In this document: positions 43,809-53,140 of the stretch, in pieces | Numbering within the stretch: position 1 is the first letter of the stretch | How the letters are laid out: every line of letters begins with the position of its first letter | DNA from: Streptomyces phaeofaciens | GTDB lineage: Bacteria > Actinomycetota > Actinomycetes > Streptomycetales > Streptomycetaceae | Direction of reading: 5' to 3' | DNA: 64,000 nucleotides | NCBI RefSeq assembly: GCF_014648915.1 | Contig: NZ_BMSA01000003.1 | Location: 496,001-560,000, forward strand | The notes under the pieces: generated by a model | Seen by the model: only the letters and a program-made list of their open reading frames with translations | Database searches by the model: none | What the model was told of the DNA's origin: nothing | Translations under genes and position numbers: made by a program

Positions 43809-44393
43809 TCAGACGACCGGCTTGCCCGTCAGCTCCACGCCCGCCTGTCGCAGCTCCTGAAGGGCGCGGTCCGTGGTCTGTTCGGCCACGCCGGCCGTGA
43901 GGTCGAGCAGGACGTGGGTGCGGAAGCCCTCGCGGACCGCGTCCAGGGCGGTGGCGCGCACGCAGTGGTCGGTGGCGATGCCGACGACGTCGACCTCGTC
44001 GACCTGGCGGGCCCGCAGCCAGTCGCCCAGCTTCACGCCGTTCTCGTCGGCGCCCTCGAAGCCGCTGTAGGCGGCCGCGTAGGCGCCCTTGTCGAAGACG
44101 GCGTCGACGGCGCCGGAGGCGACGGCGGGCGCGAAGTTCGGGTGGAAGCCGACGCCCTCGGTGCCGGCGACGCAGTGCGCCGGCCAGGAGCGGACGAAGT
44201 CCGGGTTGTCGGCGAAGTGCCCGCCGGGCGCGATGTGGTGGTCACGCGTGGCCACCACGTGCCGGTACCCGGCGGGGGCCTGCCCGATCAGTTCGGTGAT
44301 CGCGGCGGCCACATCGGCACCCCCGGCCACCGCGAGACTGCCCCCCTCGCAGAAGTCGTTCTGCACGTCTACGACGATCAAGGCGCGGCGCAT
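43809..44393 (-). CDS. pncA: Nicotinamidase (PncA, isochorismatase fold)
   Basis: A 194-residue cysteine hydrolase that turns nicotinamide into nicotinate. The triad is in VDVQNDFC (Asp), FDKGAYAAAYSGFEG (Lys region) and GIATDHCVRATALDA (Cys); FCEGGSLAVAGG binds metal nearby. It is next to pncB on the same strand, so nicotinamide salvage is encoded here as a unit. ATG follows GAAGGAC. Confidence 0.94.
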   Translation of the reverse strand: MRRALIVVDVQNDFCEGGSLAVAGGADVAAAITELIGQAPAGYRHVVATRDHHIAPGGHFADNPDFVRSWPAHCVAGTEGVGFHPNFAPAVASGAVDAVFDKGAYAAAYSGFEGADENGVKLGDWLRARQVDEVDVVGIATDHCVRATALDAVREGFRTHVLLDLTAGVAEQTTDRALQELRQAGVELTGKPVV

Positions 44394-44495
44394 GGGCGGT
44401 GTCCTTCGACTCAGGGTGAAGTAAGCAAGCCTAGAGAGTTTGCGGGCCGTACGGGAGGGGGCGTCACCCGGCGGGCACCGGGCAGCCCTGCGGTG

Positions 44496-45845
44496 TCAGG
44501 GCCGCACGTGGACGTACTCCGTCGGCAGGACCGGTTCGCCGCGGGAGAGCTGGGTCGCGGAGAGGGGGAGGTTCGCGCGGGCCGCCGTGTGACGGTCGCG
44601 GACGGCGTCGAGGGGCTCGCGGGCGACGACCTCACCGCCCTCGACCAGCTCCACCAGCAGCTGCCGGTCGGCCAGCTCGGCGGGCACCGCGCCGGTGCCG
44701 ACGACCTCGGCCTGCGCGACGCCGTCGTCGTCCAGCCGCCGTGCGGCCCACTTGCGGCCGCCGATGGAGGTCTTGCCGCCGGTCGACTTCTTCGCCACCG
44801 GCACCAGGGGTGCCCTCGGGTCGGCGGACTCGGCGCGCGCGACCAGCTTGTAGACCATGGAGCAGGTGGGGTGCCCGGAGCCGGTCACCAGCTGGGTGCC
44901 GACGCCGTACGCGTCCACGGGCGCCGCGGCCAGCGAGGCGATGGCGTACTCGTCGAGGTCGGAGGTGACGATGATCCGGGTGTTCGCGGCGCCCAGCTCG
45001 TCCAGCTGGTGGCGCACCCGGTGGGCGACGAGCAGCAGGTCGCCGGAGTCGATGCGGACCGCGCCCAGCTCGGGCCCGGCCACCTCCACCGCCGTCCGGA
45101 CGGCCTCGGCGACGTCGTAGGTGTCGACGAGCAGCGTGGTGCCCCGGCCCAGCGAGTCGATCTGGGCCCGGAAGGCGTCCCGCTCGACGTCGTGCAGCAG
45201 GGTGAAGGCGTGGGCGCTGGTGCCCACGGTGGGGATGCCGTAGCGGAAGCCGGCGGCGAGGTCGGAGGTGGTGGCGAAGCCGCCGATGTAGGCGGCGCGG
45301 GAGGCGGCGACCGCGGCGAGTTCGTGGGTGCGGCGGGCGCCCATCTCGATCAGCGGCCGGTCGCCGGCGGCCGAGGACATCCGGGAGGCGGCGGCCGCGA
45401 TCGCGGAGTCGTGGTTGAGGATCGACAGGATCACGGTCTCCAGCAGCACGCACTCGGCGAAGGAGCCCTCGACCCGCATGAGCGGTGAGCCGGGGAAGTA
45501 GACCTCGCCTTCCGGGTAGCCCCAGATGTCACCCGAGAAGCGGTATCCGGCGAGCCAGTCCAGGGTCACCTCGTCGACGATCCCCCGCTCGCGCAGGAAG
45601 CCGAGGACGTCCGCGTCGAAGCGGAAGTTCTCGACGGCGTCCAGGACCCGGCCGGTGCCCGCGACGACGCCGTAGCGCCGGCCTTCCGGCAGGCGCCGGG
45701 TGAAGACCTCGAACACGCTGCGCCGCTCGGCCGTACCGGCCTTCAGGGCGGCTTGCAGCATCGTCAGCTCGTACTGGTCCGTGAAGAGCGCCGTAGAGGG
45801 AACTTCCACCGGCAGCCCAAGGTCCGCTGTGTTCATGGCAGGCAT
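44496..45845 (-). CDS. pncB: Nicotinate phosphoribosyltransferase
   Basis: A 449-residue enzyme joining nicotinate and PRPP to form nicotinate mononucleotide. Blocks seen are [93 protein letters not shown] ([10 protein letters not shown]) and [15 protein letters not shown] 45845 is chosen because AAGGGG lies 7 bases upstream; an ATG nine bases downstream is an alternative. With pncA it forms the nicotinamide to NAD pathway. Confidence 0.94.
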   Translation of the reverse strand: MPAMNTADLGLPVEVPSTALFTDQYELTMLQAALKAGTAERRSVFEVFTRRLPEGRRYGVVAGTGRVLDAVENFRFDADVLGFLRERGIVDEVTLDWLAGYRFSGDIWGYPEGEVYFPGSPLMRVEGSFAECVLLETVILSILNHDSAIAAAASRMSSAAGDRPLIEMGARRTHELAAVAASRAAYIGGFATTSDLAAGFRYGIPTVGTSAHAFTLLHDVERDAFRAQIDSLGRGTTLLVDTYDVAEAVRTAVEVAGPELGAVRIDSGDLLLVAHRVRHQLDELGAANTRIIVTSDLDEYAIASLAAAPVDAYGVGTQLVTGSGHPTCSMVYKLVARAESADPRAPLVPVAKKSTGGKTSIGGRKWAARRLDDDGVAQAEVVGTGAVPAELADRQLLVELVEGGEVVAREPLDAVRDRHTAARANLPLSATQLSRGEPVLPTEYVHVRP

Positions 45846-45901
45846 GCTACACCCCTTTGCGTCAGTGTGACGATTTGTGGGGCCCGTGGCAGCATGGCCA
45901 T

Positions 45902-46210
45902 GTGACGTCACCCGCGCCCCTTGAGATCGAACGCACCGAGTCGGCGGAGGAGGTCTTCGCCGTACCCGAGCCGGACGTCCCCTGGGTCACGATCGTCCAC
46001 AACGACCCGGTCAACCTGATGAGCTACGTGACGTACGTCTTCCAGACGTACTTCGGCTACACCAAGGACAAGGCCACCAAGCTCATGCTCGATGTCCATC
46101 ACAAGGGCCGGGCGGTGGTCTCCAGCGGCTCCCGCGAGGAGATGGAACGCGACGTCCAGGCCATGCACGGCTACGGACTGTGGGCCACCCTCCAGCAGGA
46201 CCGGAAGTAG
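45902..46210 (+). CDS. clpS: ATP-dependent Clp protease adaptor ClpS
   Basis: A 102-residue adaptor that delivers N-degron proteins to ClpAP/ClpCP. The core [20 protein letters not shown] with [20 protein letters not shown] and the [19 protein letters not shown] end are conserved. GTG start at 45902; the ribosome site is weak. A DUF2017 gene follows after about 24 bases in the typical actinobacterial order. Confidence 0.95.
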   Translation: MTSPAPLEIERTESAEEVFAVPEPDVPWVTIVHNDPVNLMSYVTYVFQTYFGYTKDKATKLMLDVHHKGRAVVSSGSREEMERDVQAMHGYGLWATLQQDRK

Positions 46211-46234
46211 GACCGGGAAGTAGCCTCCTCTGTG

Positions 46235-46843
46235 ATGCCTGGACACTTCGAACCGCTTCCCGGCGGCGGCGCGGCCGTCGCGCTCGACGACGTCGAGATC
46301 TCGATCATCCGGTCGCTGGCCGTGCAGCTCCTGGAGCTGATCGGCCCCGGCCCCGCCGAGGACGCCCCGGACGACCCCTTCGCCGAGCTGTTCGCCGAGG
46401 GGCCGACCGAACCGCCGGCCGATCCGGTGCTGCGCCGGCTCTTCCCGGACGCGTACACCGATCCGGAGCACACCCCGGGGCCGCAGCAGGCGGACGAGCA
46501 GAAGGCGCACTCCGCCGAGTTCCGCCGCTACACCGAGAACGACCTGCGGGCCGGCAAGCGCGAGAACGCCCTCGCGGTGGTCCGCTCGCTGGACGCGCTG
46601 GCCTCCGAGTCGGCCGGCGAGGGCGGGGCGGTGCTGAAGCTGTCGCCCGCGGAGTCCCAGCAGTGGCTCCGCGCGCTCAACGATCTGCGGCTCGCGATCG
46701 GCTCCCGTCTGGAGATCACCGACGAGGACGACACCGACCTGCTCTACCGGCTGCCGGACGAGGACCCGCGCAAGCCGATGGTGATGGCGTATCTGTGGCT
46801 CGGAGGGCTCCAGGAGACCCTCGTGACCACCCTTATGCCCTGA
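46235..46843 (+). CDS. DUF2017 family protein
   Basis: A 202-residue protein. The pattern VALDDVEISIIRSLAVQLLE and YTENDLRAGKRENALAVVRS, LKLSPAESQQWLRALNDLRL, RLEITDEDD and PMVMAYLWLGGLQETLV are typical of DUF2017, whose genes accompany clpS. An acidic linker rich in Pro lies between. The role is probably linked to proteolysis but not known. A GTG one codon upstream is also possible as start. Confidence 0.9.
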   Translation: MPGHFEPLPGGGAAVALDDVEISIIRSLAVQLLELIGPGPAEDAPDDPFAELFAEGPTEPPADPVLRRLFPDAYTDPEHTPGPQQADEQKAHSAEFRRYTENDLRAGKRENALAVVRSLDALASESAGEGGAVLKLSPAESQQWLRALNDLRLAIGSRLEITDEDDTDLLYRLPDEDPRKPMVMAYLWLGGLQETLVTTLMP

Positions 46844-47199
46844 TTCCTTCACCTTTCAACGAGCGTGACGTTCGCTCAGGGGACGCTCAAATCCGGATAA
46901 CGATCGCGTCACCGCGTCGGCCGGGAGTGCCCGACTAGTGTCCGCTTCCTCCTCTTCTTCCTGTGCTCTGCGCCACACGTCATTCAGGCGATCTCTGTTG
47001 CGGCCGTGATAAATCTTCACGACCGCCCGGCGAACACCACCCGAATGTTCGGCCGGGTGCGCCACCGAGCCGACCATCGTCGGCCAGGCACGGGCGAGGC
47101 TCCACGAGTCCGCCCAGCTCCATCATTCCGGGGGGATCGAAACCCGATCCGGGGCCGACGAGAGGCCTGGGTCGGCATGGAGAAAGGCGCACCACACTC
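46844..47199 (+). other. 356-base region without a gene: promoter and possible structured leader of the permease
   Basis: No convincing ORF. TAGTGT at 46936 could be a -10 box. Downstream are several hairpins: GCCGACCATCGTCGGC, and GGATCG...CCGATCC near 47140, and GGCCTGGGTCGGC before the start. About 240 bases of transcribed leader would be long for a permease, hence possibly regulatory RNA. No known riboswitch pattern was recognised. Confidence 0.4.
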
Positions 47200-48639
47200 A
47201 TGACCTCCGCTCAGGTCGACACGGAGAAGAACGGCGCGGACAACGCGCCCGAAGAGGGGTACGAGCGAGGACTCGGCAGCCGCCAGGTCCAGATGATCGC
47301 GATCGGCGGCGCCATCGGCGTCGGCCTCTTCCTGGGAGCCGGGGCGAACATCGCCAAGGCCGGCCCCAGCCTCATCCTGATGTACGCCCTCGCCGGCGCC
47401 ATCGTCTTCTTCATCATGCGCGCGCTCGGCGAGCTGTTGCTCTACCGGCCCGTCTCGGGCTCGTTCGCGGAGTACTCCCGCGAGTTCCTCGGCCCGTTCT
47501 TCGGCTACTTCACCGGCTGGACGTACTGGCTGATGTGGGTGGTCACCGGCATGGCCGAGCTCACGGCCGCCGCGATCTACGTCCACTACTGGTTCCCGGA
47601 CGTCCCGCAGTGGGTGACCGCCCTGGTCTTCCTGGTGATCCTCTTCGGGGTCAACCTGATCTCCGTGAAGGTCTTCGGCGAGCTCGAGTTCTGGTTCTCG
47701 ATGGTCAAGGTCACCGCGCTGATCGGCATGATCGTGATCGGCCTGGGCGTCCTCACCTTCGGCTTCAGCTCGGCCGGCGACACCGCCGCCGTCTCCAACC
47801 TCTGGGCCTTCGACGGCTTCTTCCCCAAGGGCATCGGCTCGTCCCTGATGACCCTCCAGGGCGTCATGTTCGCCTACCTCGCCGTCGAGCTGGTCGGTGT
47901 CACGGCGGGCGAGTCCGAGGACCCCGAGAAGACCCTCCCGAAGGCCATCAACACGCTTCCGTGGCGGATCGCGCTGTTCTACGTCGGCGCGCTCACCGTC
48001 ATCCTCTGCGTGGTCAAGTGGACCGAGTTCGCGCCGGGCGTGAGCCCCTTCGTCGCCGCCTTCGCCAAGATCGGCATCCCGGCGGGCGCGGGCATCGTGA
48101 ACTTCGTCGTCCTCACCGCCGCCCTGTCCTCCTGCAACTCCGGCATGTACTCCACGGGCCGCATGCTGCGGAACCTGGCCGACAGCGGCGAGGCCCCGGC
48201 GGTCTTCAGGAAGCTTTCCTCGACCAAGACCCCGGCCTTCGGCATCGCGGTCTCCGTCGCCTTCATGGGCATCGGCGTGGTCCTGAACTACGTCGTCCCG
48301 GAGAAGGCCTTCGGCTACGTCATGTCCGTCGCCACCGCGGCCGGCATCTGGACCTGGCTGATGATCCTGATCAGCCACGTCCTCTACCGCCGCGCGGTCG
48401 ACGCGGGCCGGCTGCCCGCCTCGTCCTTCCCGGCACCGGGCGGCGCGGTGTGCAGCTGGATCGCCATCGTGTTCCTGCTCTTCGTCACCTGCCTGATCGC
48501 GTACGACGCCGACTCGCGCGTCTGTCTGTACGTGATGGCGGGCTGGGCCCTCGCCCTCGGCGCCGGCTGGTTCGTCCTCAAGCGCCGCAACCCGCAGATC
48601 ACCGACCGCGGCGAGCGGAAGCTCCAGAAGGCCGGCTGA
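47200..48639 (+). CDS. Amino acid permease (APC superfamily)
   Basis: A 479-residue transporter with about 12 membrane helices. The first helix motif RQVQMIAIGGAIGVGLFLGA and AKAGPSLILMYALAGAIVFF, and later SGSFAEYSREFLGPFFGYFT and ELVGVTAGESEDPEKTLPKA, are the amino-acid-permease family signature (CycA/LysP/GABA-type). Substrate is not clear; D-serine/alanine/glycine-type is a reasonable possibility. The start ATG has a purine stretch GGAGAAAGG at some distance. A strong terminator follows. Confidence 0.9.
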   Translation: MTSAQVDTEKNGADNAPEEGYERGLGSRQVQMIAIGGAIGVGLFLGAGANIAKAGPSLILMYALAGAIVFFIMRALGELLLYRPVSGSFAEYSREFLGPFFGYFTGWTYWLMWVVTGMAELTAAAIYVHYWFPDVPQWVTALVFLVILFGVNLISVKVFGELEFWFSMVKVTALIGMIVIGLGVLTFGFSSAGDTAAVSNLWAFDGFFPKGIGSSLMTLQGVMFAYLAVELVGVTAGESEDPEKTLPKAINTLPWRIALFYVGALTVILCVVKWTEFAPGVSPFVAAFAKIGIPAGAGIVNFVVLTAALSSCNSGMYSTGRMLRNLADSGEAPAVFRKLSSTKTPAFGIAVSVAFMGIGVVLNYVVPEKAFGYVMSVATAAGIWTWLMILISHVLYRRAVDAGRLPASSFPAPGGAVCSWIAIVFLLFVTCLIAYDADSRVCLYVMAGWALALGAGWFVLKRRNPQITDRGERKLQKAG

Positions 48640-48725
48640 CCGGCCCCACGGGCCATCCGGGACGCCCGGCCGCAGGGAGCACTCGTGGCGCCCCCTGCGG
48701 CCGCCGCTCAGGGCGTCCGCGATGT

Positions 48726-48762
48726 GGGCCGTTCCGTACCGCACCTCGGTACGGAACGGCCC
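48726..48762. terminator. Intrinsic terminator after the permease
   Basis: GGGCCGTTCCGTACC (48726–48740) pairs perfectly with GGTACGGAACGGCCC (48748–48762) around GCACCTC and is followed by CTTTGCTT. It isolates the mec promoter from the permease transcript. Confidence 0.85.
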
Positions 48763-48782
48763 CTTTGCTTATCCTGGCGACC

Positions 48783-49205
48783 ATGTTGACCATCACCCAG
48801 GACCTCGTCGACCAGATCGTGGCGCACGCGCGCAAGGACCACCCCGACGAGGCGTGCGGCGTCGTCGCGGGCCCGGAGGGCTCGGACCGCCCCGAGCGCT
48901 TCGTCCCGATGCTGAACGCGGCCATGTCGCCGACGTTCTACGAGTTCGACTCCGGCGACCTCCTCAAGCTCTACCGCGAGCTGGACGACCGCGACGAGGA
49001 GCCGGTGGTCATCTACCACTCCCACACGGCCACGGAGGCCTACCCGTCCCGCACGGACATCTCCTACGCCAACGAGCCGGGCGCCCACTACGTGCTGGTG
49101 TCGACGGCCGACACGGACGGCGGCGGCGAGTTCCAGTTCCGCTCGTTCCGGATCGTGGAGGGCGTGGTGACGGAGGAGGAGGTCACGATCGTGGCGGCCT
49201 ACTGA
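48783..49205 (+). CDS. mec: Mec+ JAMM metallopeptidase (CysO-cysteine hydrolase)
   Basis: A 140-residue M67-family zinc peptidase. Ligands: His79-Ser-His81, Ser89 and Asp92 in YHSHTATEAYPSRTD, with Glu23 in DEACGVVAG. In actinobacteria this enzyme cleaves cysteine from the CysO–cysteine adduct, completing the pathway whose other parts are at 42079–43323. TATCCT ends 7 bases before the ATG and no ribosome site exists, so the mRNA is most probably leaderless. Confidence 0.92.
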   Translation: MLTITQDLVDQIVAHARKDHPDEACGVVAGPEGSDRPERFVPMLNAAMSPTFYEFDSGDLLKLYRELDDRDEEPVVIYHSHTATEAYPSRTDISYANEPGAHYVLVSTADTDGGGEFQFRSFRIVEGVVTEEEVTIVAAY

Positions 49206-49858
49206 TCCGTCGACGGCGCGTTCACCGCGAAGCCCTGGTTGCTGACGTTGGCGGCGCCGGGGCTGTTGATGTTGCTGTTCGTGGTGATGTTGTTGAACAT
49301 CGGGATCACGCCGTTGAGGGTCACGGGGAGGACAGGGCCTCCGCCGTCACCGCCGCCGTTGCAGTCGGGGCCGGTGATCTCGGTCGGGTCGCTCACCGTG
49401 GCGCCGGCGAGACTTCCGCGCCCGATCACGGAGGCGGTGTTGGTGATCGCGCAGGGAGCGTTGGCGGCGACGGCCACGGTGATGTCGGCCGAGTAGCTGT
49501 CACCGGGCTCCAGCACGCCCGAGAGGCAATCGGCCCTCTTGGGATCGATGACGAGACAGCCCCCTTCGAACACGGGAGGTGAAGAGACCAGGACCGCGGA
49601 GACGGCGGTGAGCCCTTCGGGAAGGATGTCCGTCATCTCCGTCCCCGACTCGGAGGTCGGTTCGTCCCCGGCGTTGGTGACCACGATGTGGTAAACCCCC
49701 TGCCCGCCCTGGGTGAAGGTCCCCGTGTGGGTCTTGGTGATGGTCAGCTGTACCTGCGCGTACGCGGGAGTGACCCCCACGGCGAACGGCAGGGCGATGC
49801 CGAGCCCCAGGGCGGTGCCGAATACGGCGAGGCGGCGCTTGAGCGTGTGGACGGCCAT
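49199..49858 (-). CDS. Secreted DUF11-like surface protein
   Basis: A 219-residue exported protein. Signal peptide (KRRLAVFGTALGLGIALPFA, cleavage near PAYAQ) followed by an Ig-like DUF11 domain: LTITKTHTGTFTQGGQGVYH, IVVTNAGDEPTSESGTEMTD, ILPEGLTAVS and SYSADITVAVAANAPCAITN. A Gly-rich link and a C-terminal part with NNITTNSNINSPGAANVSNQ follow. It ends in the antisense of mec by a 7-base overlap. ATG with GGGGAGAG 5 bases upstream. Probably wall- or spore-surface associated; no sortase signal is seen. Confidence 0.8.
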   Translation of the reverse strand: MAVHTLKRRLAVFGTALGLGIALPFAVGVTPAYAQVQLTITKTHTGTFTQGGQGVYHIVVTNAGDEPTSESGTEMTDILPEGLTAVSAVLVSSPPVFEGGCLVIDPKRADCLSGVLEPGDSYSADITVAVAANAPCAITNTASVIGRGSLAGATVSDPTEITGPDCNGGGDGGGPVLPVTLNGVIPMFNNITTNSNINSPGAANVSNQGFAVNAPSTDQ

Positions 49859-49982
49859 GAGGCTCTCCCCTGTCGAGTGGGGTCCGTCGTGACGGACGTC
49901 TGCACACGCAGGAACAACGCCGGGCACGGCCCGAACACGGGCGGCGCGGCCGCATCACCCGATCGCCGCACTCACCTCACGC

Positions 49983-50315
49983 CTATGCCGCGGCCCCCCT
50001 CAGCAGGGACCTGATCGGCCGCCACAGCTCCGGAGCGGTGGTGACGACACCGTTGTCAGGGGTGGCTCTCCATATCAGGCCGTCCGGGTGGTGCAGGACC
50101 GCCGTGATCTCGTCCGGCGTCGGCGGGGCCGCGTTCCCGCGCAGGTACACCGCGCGCAGGCCGAGGTTGCGGAGCCTGGTCAGGGCCCGGGCCCGGTTCT
50201 GGGCGTGGACGAGCACACGGACCCCGAAGTCCGGATCGACGGCGGTGGGCCTGGGCAGGTTCAGCGCCACCACCACCCTGCCGTCGGGCAGCTTGCAGAA
50301 GCCTCCTGCGGCCAT
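49983..50315 (-). CDS. Hypothetical protein, conserved in streptomycetes
   Basis: A 110-residue soluble protein. The sequence has FCKLPDGRVVVALNLPRP, DFGVRVLVHAQNRARALTRL, NLGLRAVYLRGNAAPPTPDE and ITAVLHHPDGLIWRA as compact blocks; the beta-alpha-beta look suggests a small domain but no known enzyme. ATG after GGGGGTG. The genes on either side encode exported proteins, unrelated by sequence. Confidence 0.7.
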   Translation of the reverse strand: MAAGGFCKLPDGRVVVALNLPRPTAVDPDFGVRVLVHAQNRARALTRLRNLGLRAVYLRGNAAPPTPDEITAVLHHPDGLIWRATPDNGVVTTAPELWRPIRSLLRGAAA

Positions 50316-50436
50316 GCGGTCACACCCCCGTGTGCATCGGTGTCAATAAGGAAGTCACAGCACGCACCTAAACACGACCGGCGGCAACCCGCCAAGGGGT
50401 TGCCGCCGATACGCTTCTGACCTGCGAAGATACGAG

Positions 50437-52788
50437 CTACTTCGCCGAGGGGCCGACCTTCACCGTGATCGTCGAGCCGCTCAGGGGCTCACTGACGATC
50501 TTGATCGAGGTGTTGGTGTCAGTGACCTTGACGCCCGCGAGCGGGGTCGTCGCGTCGTAGTACGTCGACTTGCCGTCGTCGAAGACCGGGACGCCCGGAC
50601 GCGACTTGATCTTGACCGCGGCGTCCGCCCTGTGCAGCGTGATCGCGTCCGTGCGGTACCAGCTGAAGGGCGAGTCGAAGCTCTGAAGACGGGCGTTCAT
50701 CACGCTGCCGTCGGCCCACTTCAGCGGGGTCGGGTGCGAGTCGACCGGGAGGATCAGGCCCTCACCCGGGTGCTGGCTGGTGTTGTCGTCGGCCTGGGAG
50801 GTGTCCCACTTCCAGATCAACAGGCCGTTCTGGTACGGGTAGTGCTCCACCCAGTCCGGACGGGTCGTCGAGAAGCCGAAGTTGTACGGGCCGACCTTGA
50901 GGGTCTTGTCGTACGACACGTACTGGCGGTTCTCGGCGATGTAGTACTGCGCGTAGTCGTCCGTGATGGACGCGCCGATGCGCGAGAAGCCGTTCGCCGT
51001 CCAGGCGGCGTCCGCGCTCTCCGCGTTGTCGGAGAACAGCGCGGCGCCGTCCGCCGTCACCGTGATCTCGTCGGCCGCGAAGCCCTTCTGGGCCACGCCG
51101 CCGTCGGTGGCGTAGCGGAAGCGCAGGCTGATCTGCTTGCCCGCGTAGGCGTTCAGCGGGAACGTCAGCTTCTGGTAGGCGGCCACCGTGCCGGTGAGGG
51201 CCGGCTTGCCACTGCCGTCGCGCGGGATCGCCGTGCCGTCGGCCAGGGTGCCGTCGATCGGCGTGTAGCTGGCGCCGCCGTCCGTGGAGACCTCGGTGTA
51301 GAGGTAGTCGTAGTCGGTCTCGATGTCCCACCAGCCGTCGAGGGTCAGGGACGCCGACGTCTTGCCGGTCAGGTCGACCGAGCGGGTGAGGGTGTTGCGC
51401 AGGTCGTCACCGCTGCCGCTCCACCACTGCGTGGCACCCTGCGCCGGGGCGACCACCTCGGTGGTGACCTCCTTCTCCGGCAACTGGACCACGAGAGCCT
51501 GGGCGTTCTTGGTGTTGTACTCCGCCACGCCCAGCTTGTGGGTGGACTTCTTGCCCGCCGCGGCGACGTCGTAGTCCAGCCAGCCGAGCTGGAGCTTGTC
51601 CCAGGCGTTCATGTCGCCGGGGAGGTCGCCGATGGCCTCCTTGCCGGTGCCGAGCCAGGAACCGGAGGACATCAGGGTCCAGAAGCCGGTGGAGTTCTCG
51701 CCGCCGCCGGAGGTGTCGTACTCGTCCGGCAGACCGAGGTCGTGACCGTACTCGTGGGCGTAGACGCCGAGTCCGCCGTTCTCCGGCTGGATGGTGTAGT
51801 CGCCGACCCAGATGCCGGTGTCGCCGACCTGGGCGCCGCCGAGCTTGTTGGTGTCCGGGCCGGTGGAGCCGGCGTCGGTGCCGAAGGCGTACCAGCGGTG
51901 GGCCCAGATGGCGTCCGCGCCCTGGGCGCCGCCGCCCGCGGACTCGTCCTCGCCGGCGTGCACGATCTGGAAGTGGTCGATGTACCCGTCGGGCTCGTTG
52001 AAGTTGCCGTCGCCGTCGAAGTCGTAGCGGTCCCACTGGTCGAACTCGGCCAGTTCCGCCTTGATCTGGGCGGGCGTGGCGCCCGCGGCCTTGCGCTCGG
52101 CGACCCAGGCGTTGACGCCGTCCTGCACCGCGTACCAGGCGCCGGTGGAGGCGTTGTTGGAGCCGTAACGGGCCTCGTTGTAGGGGACCTTGACCCAGTC
52201 GGTCACTTCGCCCTCGACCGAGTAGCGGCCCGAGGACTGCTTCTCGTAGTACTTCTTCAGCGACTCGGTGTTCTTGCCGGTGCCGAAGTACAGGTCCTGG
52301 AAGTGCTTCTGGTCGTAGTCCGCCTGCCAGGCCGTGCTGTTGTCCTTGGTGCGGTCCGGCGCGGCGATCTGGTTGTGCAGCGGGCCGACCGTGCCGCCGT
52401 AGCGGGGGTCGACCTGGTCGCCGAACTCGACGAGGATCGTGAAGATCTTGTCGGTCTTCTCGCGGCCCAGCTCGACGTACTTGCTGTCGCCCTTGCGGCT
52501 CTTGAGCTGGACGACCTGCGAGCCGTTCCGGTTCTTGACCGACGCCTCGCCGGATATGACCTGCTGGAGGGCCTCCGCGCGCTGAGCCTCCTGCGTCTTG
52601 CTGAGCGGGCCGTCGAAGTCGTGCTCCTTGGCCTTGGCCGGCTGCGGGTCCTGCCGGTCCACCGCCGCGGCTGCGGGCGCACCGCTCTCGACGGCCTGCG
52701 CCACGGCGAACGTCGAGAACGTCGCCGACGCCGCCGCAAGGGCAACGACCGTCGCGGCCGTCCTGAACGTCCAGGTTCTACTCGTCAC
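50437..52788 (-). CDS. Immune inhibitor A-type secreted metalloprotease (peptidase M6)
   Basis: A 783-residue exported zinc protease. A signal peptide (TAATVVALAAASATFSTFAV) and a propeptide (to about residue 110) precede the M6 catalytic domain, with the zinc motif HEYGHDLGLPDEYD. KIFTILVEFGDQVDP begins the mature protease and DRYDFDGDGNFNEPDGYIDH is a Ca2+-binding-like segment. The C-terminal 300 residues are beta-sandwich domains of immune-inhibitor type (VAPAQGATQWWSGSGDDLRN). It should degrade extracellular proteins. GTG start with GGGAGG 7 bases upstream, 80 bases from a pair of palindromic operators. Confidence 0.93.
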   Translation of the reverse strand: MTSRTWTFRTAATVVALAAASATFSTFAVAQAVESGAPAAAAVDRQDPQPAKAKEHDFDGPLSKTQEAQRAEALQQVISGEASVKNRNGSQVVQLKSRKGDSKYVELGREKTDKIFTILVEFGDQVDPRYGGTVGPLHNQIAAPDRTKDNSTAWQADYDQKHFQDLYFGTGKNTESLKKYYEKQSSGRYSVEGEVTDWVKVPYNEARYGSNNASTGAWYAVQDGVNAWVAERKAAGATPAQIKAELAEFDQWDRYDFDGDGNFNEPDGYIDHFQIVHAGEDESAGGGAQGADAIWAHRWYAFGTDAGSTGPDTNKLGGAQVGDTGIWVGDYTIQPENGGLGVYAHEYGHDLGLPDEYDTSGGGENSTGFWTLMSSGSWLGTGKEAIGDLPGDMNAWDKLQLGWLDYDVAAAGKKSTHKLGVAEYNTKNAQALVVQLPEKEVTTEVVAPAQGATQWWSGSGDDLRNTLTRSVDLTGKTSASLTLDGWWDIETDYDYLYTEVSTDGGASYTPIDGTLADGTAIPRDGSGKPALTGTVAAYQKLTFPLNAYAGKQISLRFRYATDGGVAQKGFAADEITVTADGAALFSDNAESADAAWTANGFSRIGASITDDYAQYYIAENRQYVSYDKTLKVGPYNFGFSTTRPDWVEHYPYQNGLLIWKWDTSQADDNTSQHPGEGLILPVDSHPTPLKWADGSVMNARLQSFDSPFSWYRTDAITLHRADAAVKIKSRPGVPVFDDGKSTYYDATTPLAGVKVTDTNTSIKIVSEPLSGSTITVKVGPSAK

Positions 52789-52867
52789 TTGAAGCCTCCC
52801 TCACGCGCCCGTTCGCGCGGAAGGAGGAATCCCCTGTCAAGGAAGGTCCGCGCGCTGTTATACGCGT

Positions 52868-52893
52868 GTAGTCAAGTGACGCCATTTGACTAC
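52868..52893. promoter_or_regulatory. Palindrome GTAGTCAA-N10-TTGACTAC (site 1)
   Basis: Eight-base perfect inverted arms flank ten bases, centred 92 bases upstream of the M6 protease start on its promoter side. Its half-site AGTCAA/TTGACT is shared by a second palindrome 45 bases away. Probably an operator; the 352-base intergenic region holds no gene. Confidence 0.6.
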
Positions 52894-52916
52894 TGGTTGG
52901 GAAGAAAAGACAGACC

Positions 52917-52934
52917 TTGACTTGGACAAGTCAA
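52917..52934. promoter_or_regulatory. Palindrome TTGACTTG-GA-CAAGTCAA (site 2)
   Basis: A second perfect palindrome with eight-base arms, carrying the same AGTCAA/TTGACT half-sites as site 1, with centres 45 bases apart (about four helical turns). It lies in an AT-richer stretch between the M6 gene and the small membrane protein gene. Confidence 0.6.
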
Positions 52935-53140
52935 CTGCATTATTGGGAGCCGGTGTTCGCATTGCGGACATGTGGCCGTAACGTGAAGGGCGCGTGGAGC
53001 CGTCCACTTGGCGGACTCCATGACTCCGTGCGCCCCCTGTGCACCGGTACCGTGGGTTAGGTCACGCTTACCGTTCGTTCCACTCGGGCATGCAGGCGAA
53101 TAGAGTCGAGATCTCCCCCGCATCCGAGGACCTGATTGCC

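Noticed and set aside
47017..48744. A 575-codon minus-strand frame opposite the permease
   Set aside because: A charged low-complexity translation (His/Asp/Glu-rich) with no start signal, mirrored from the permease gene.
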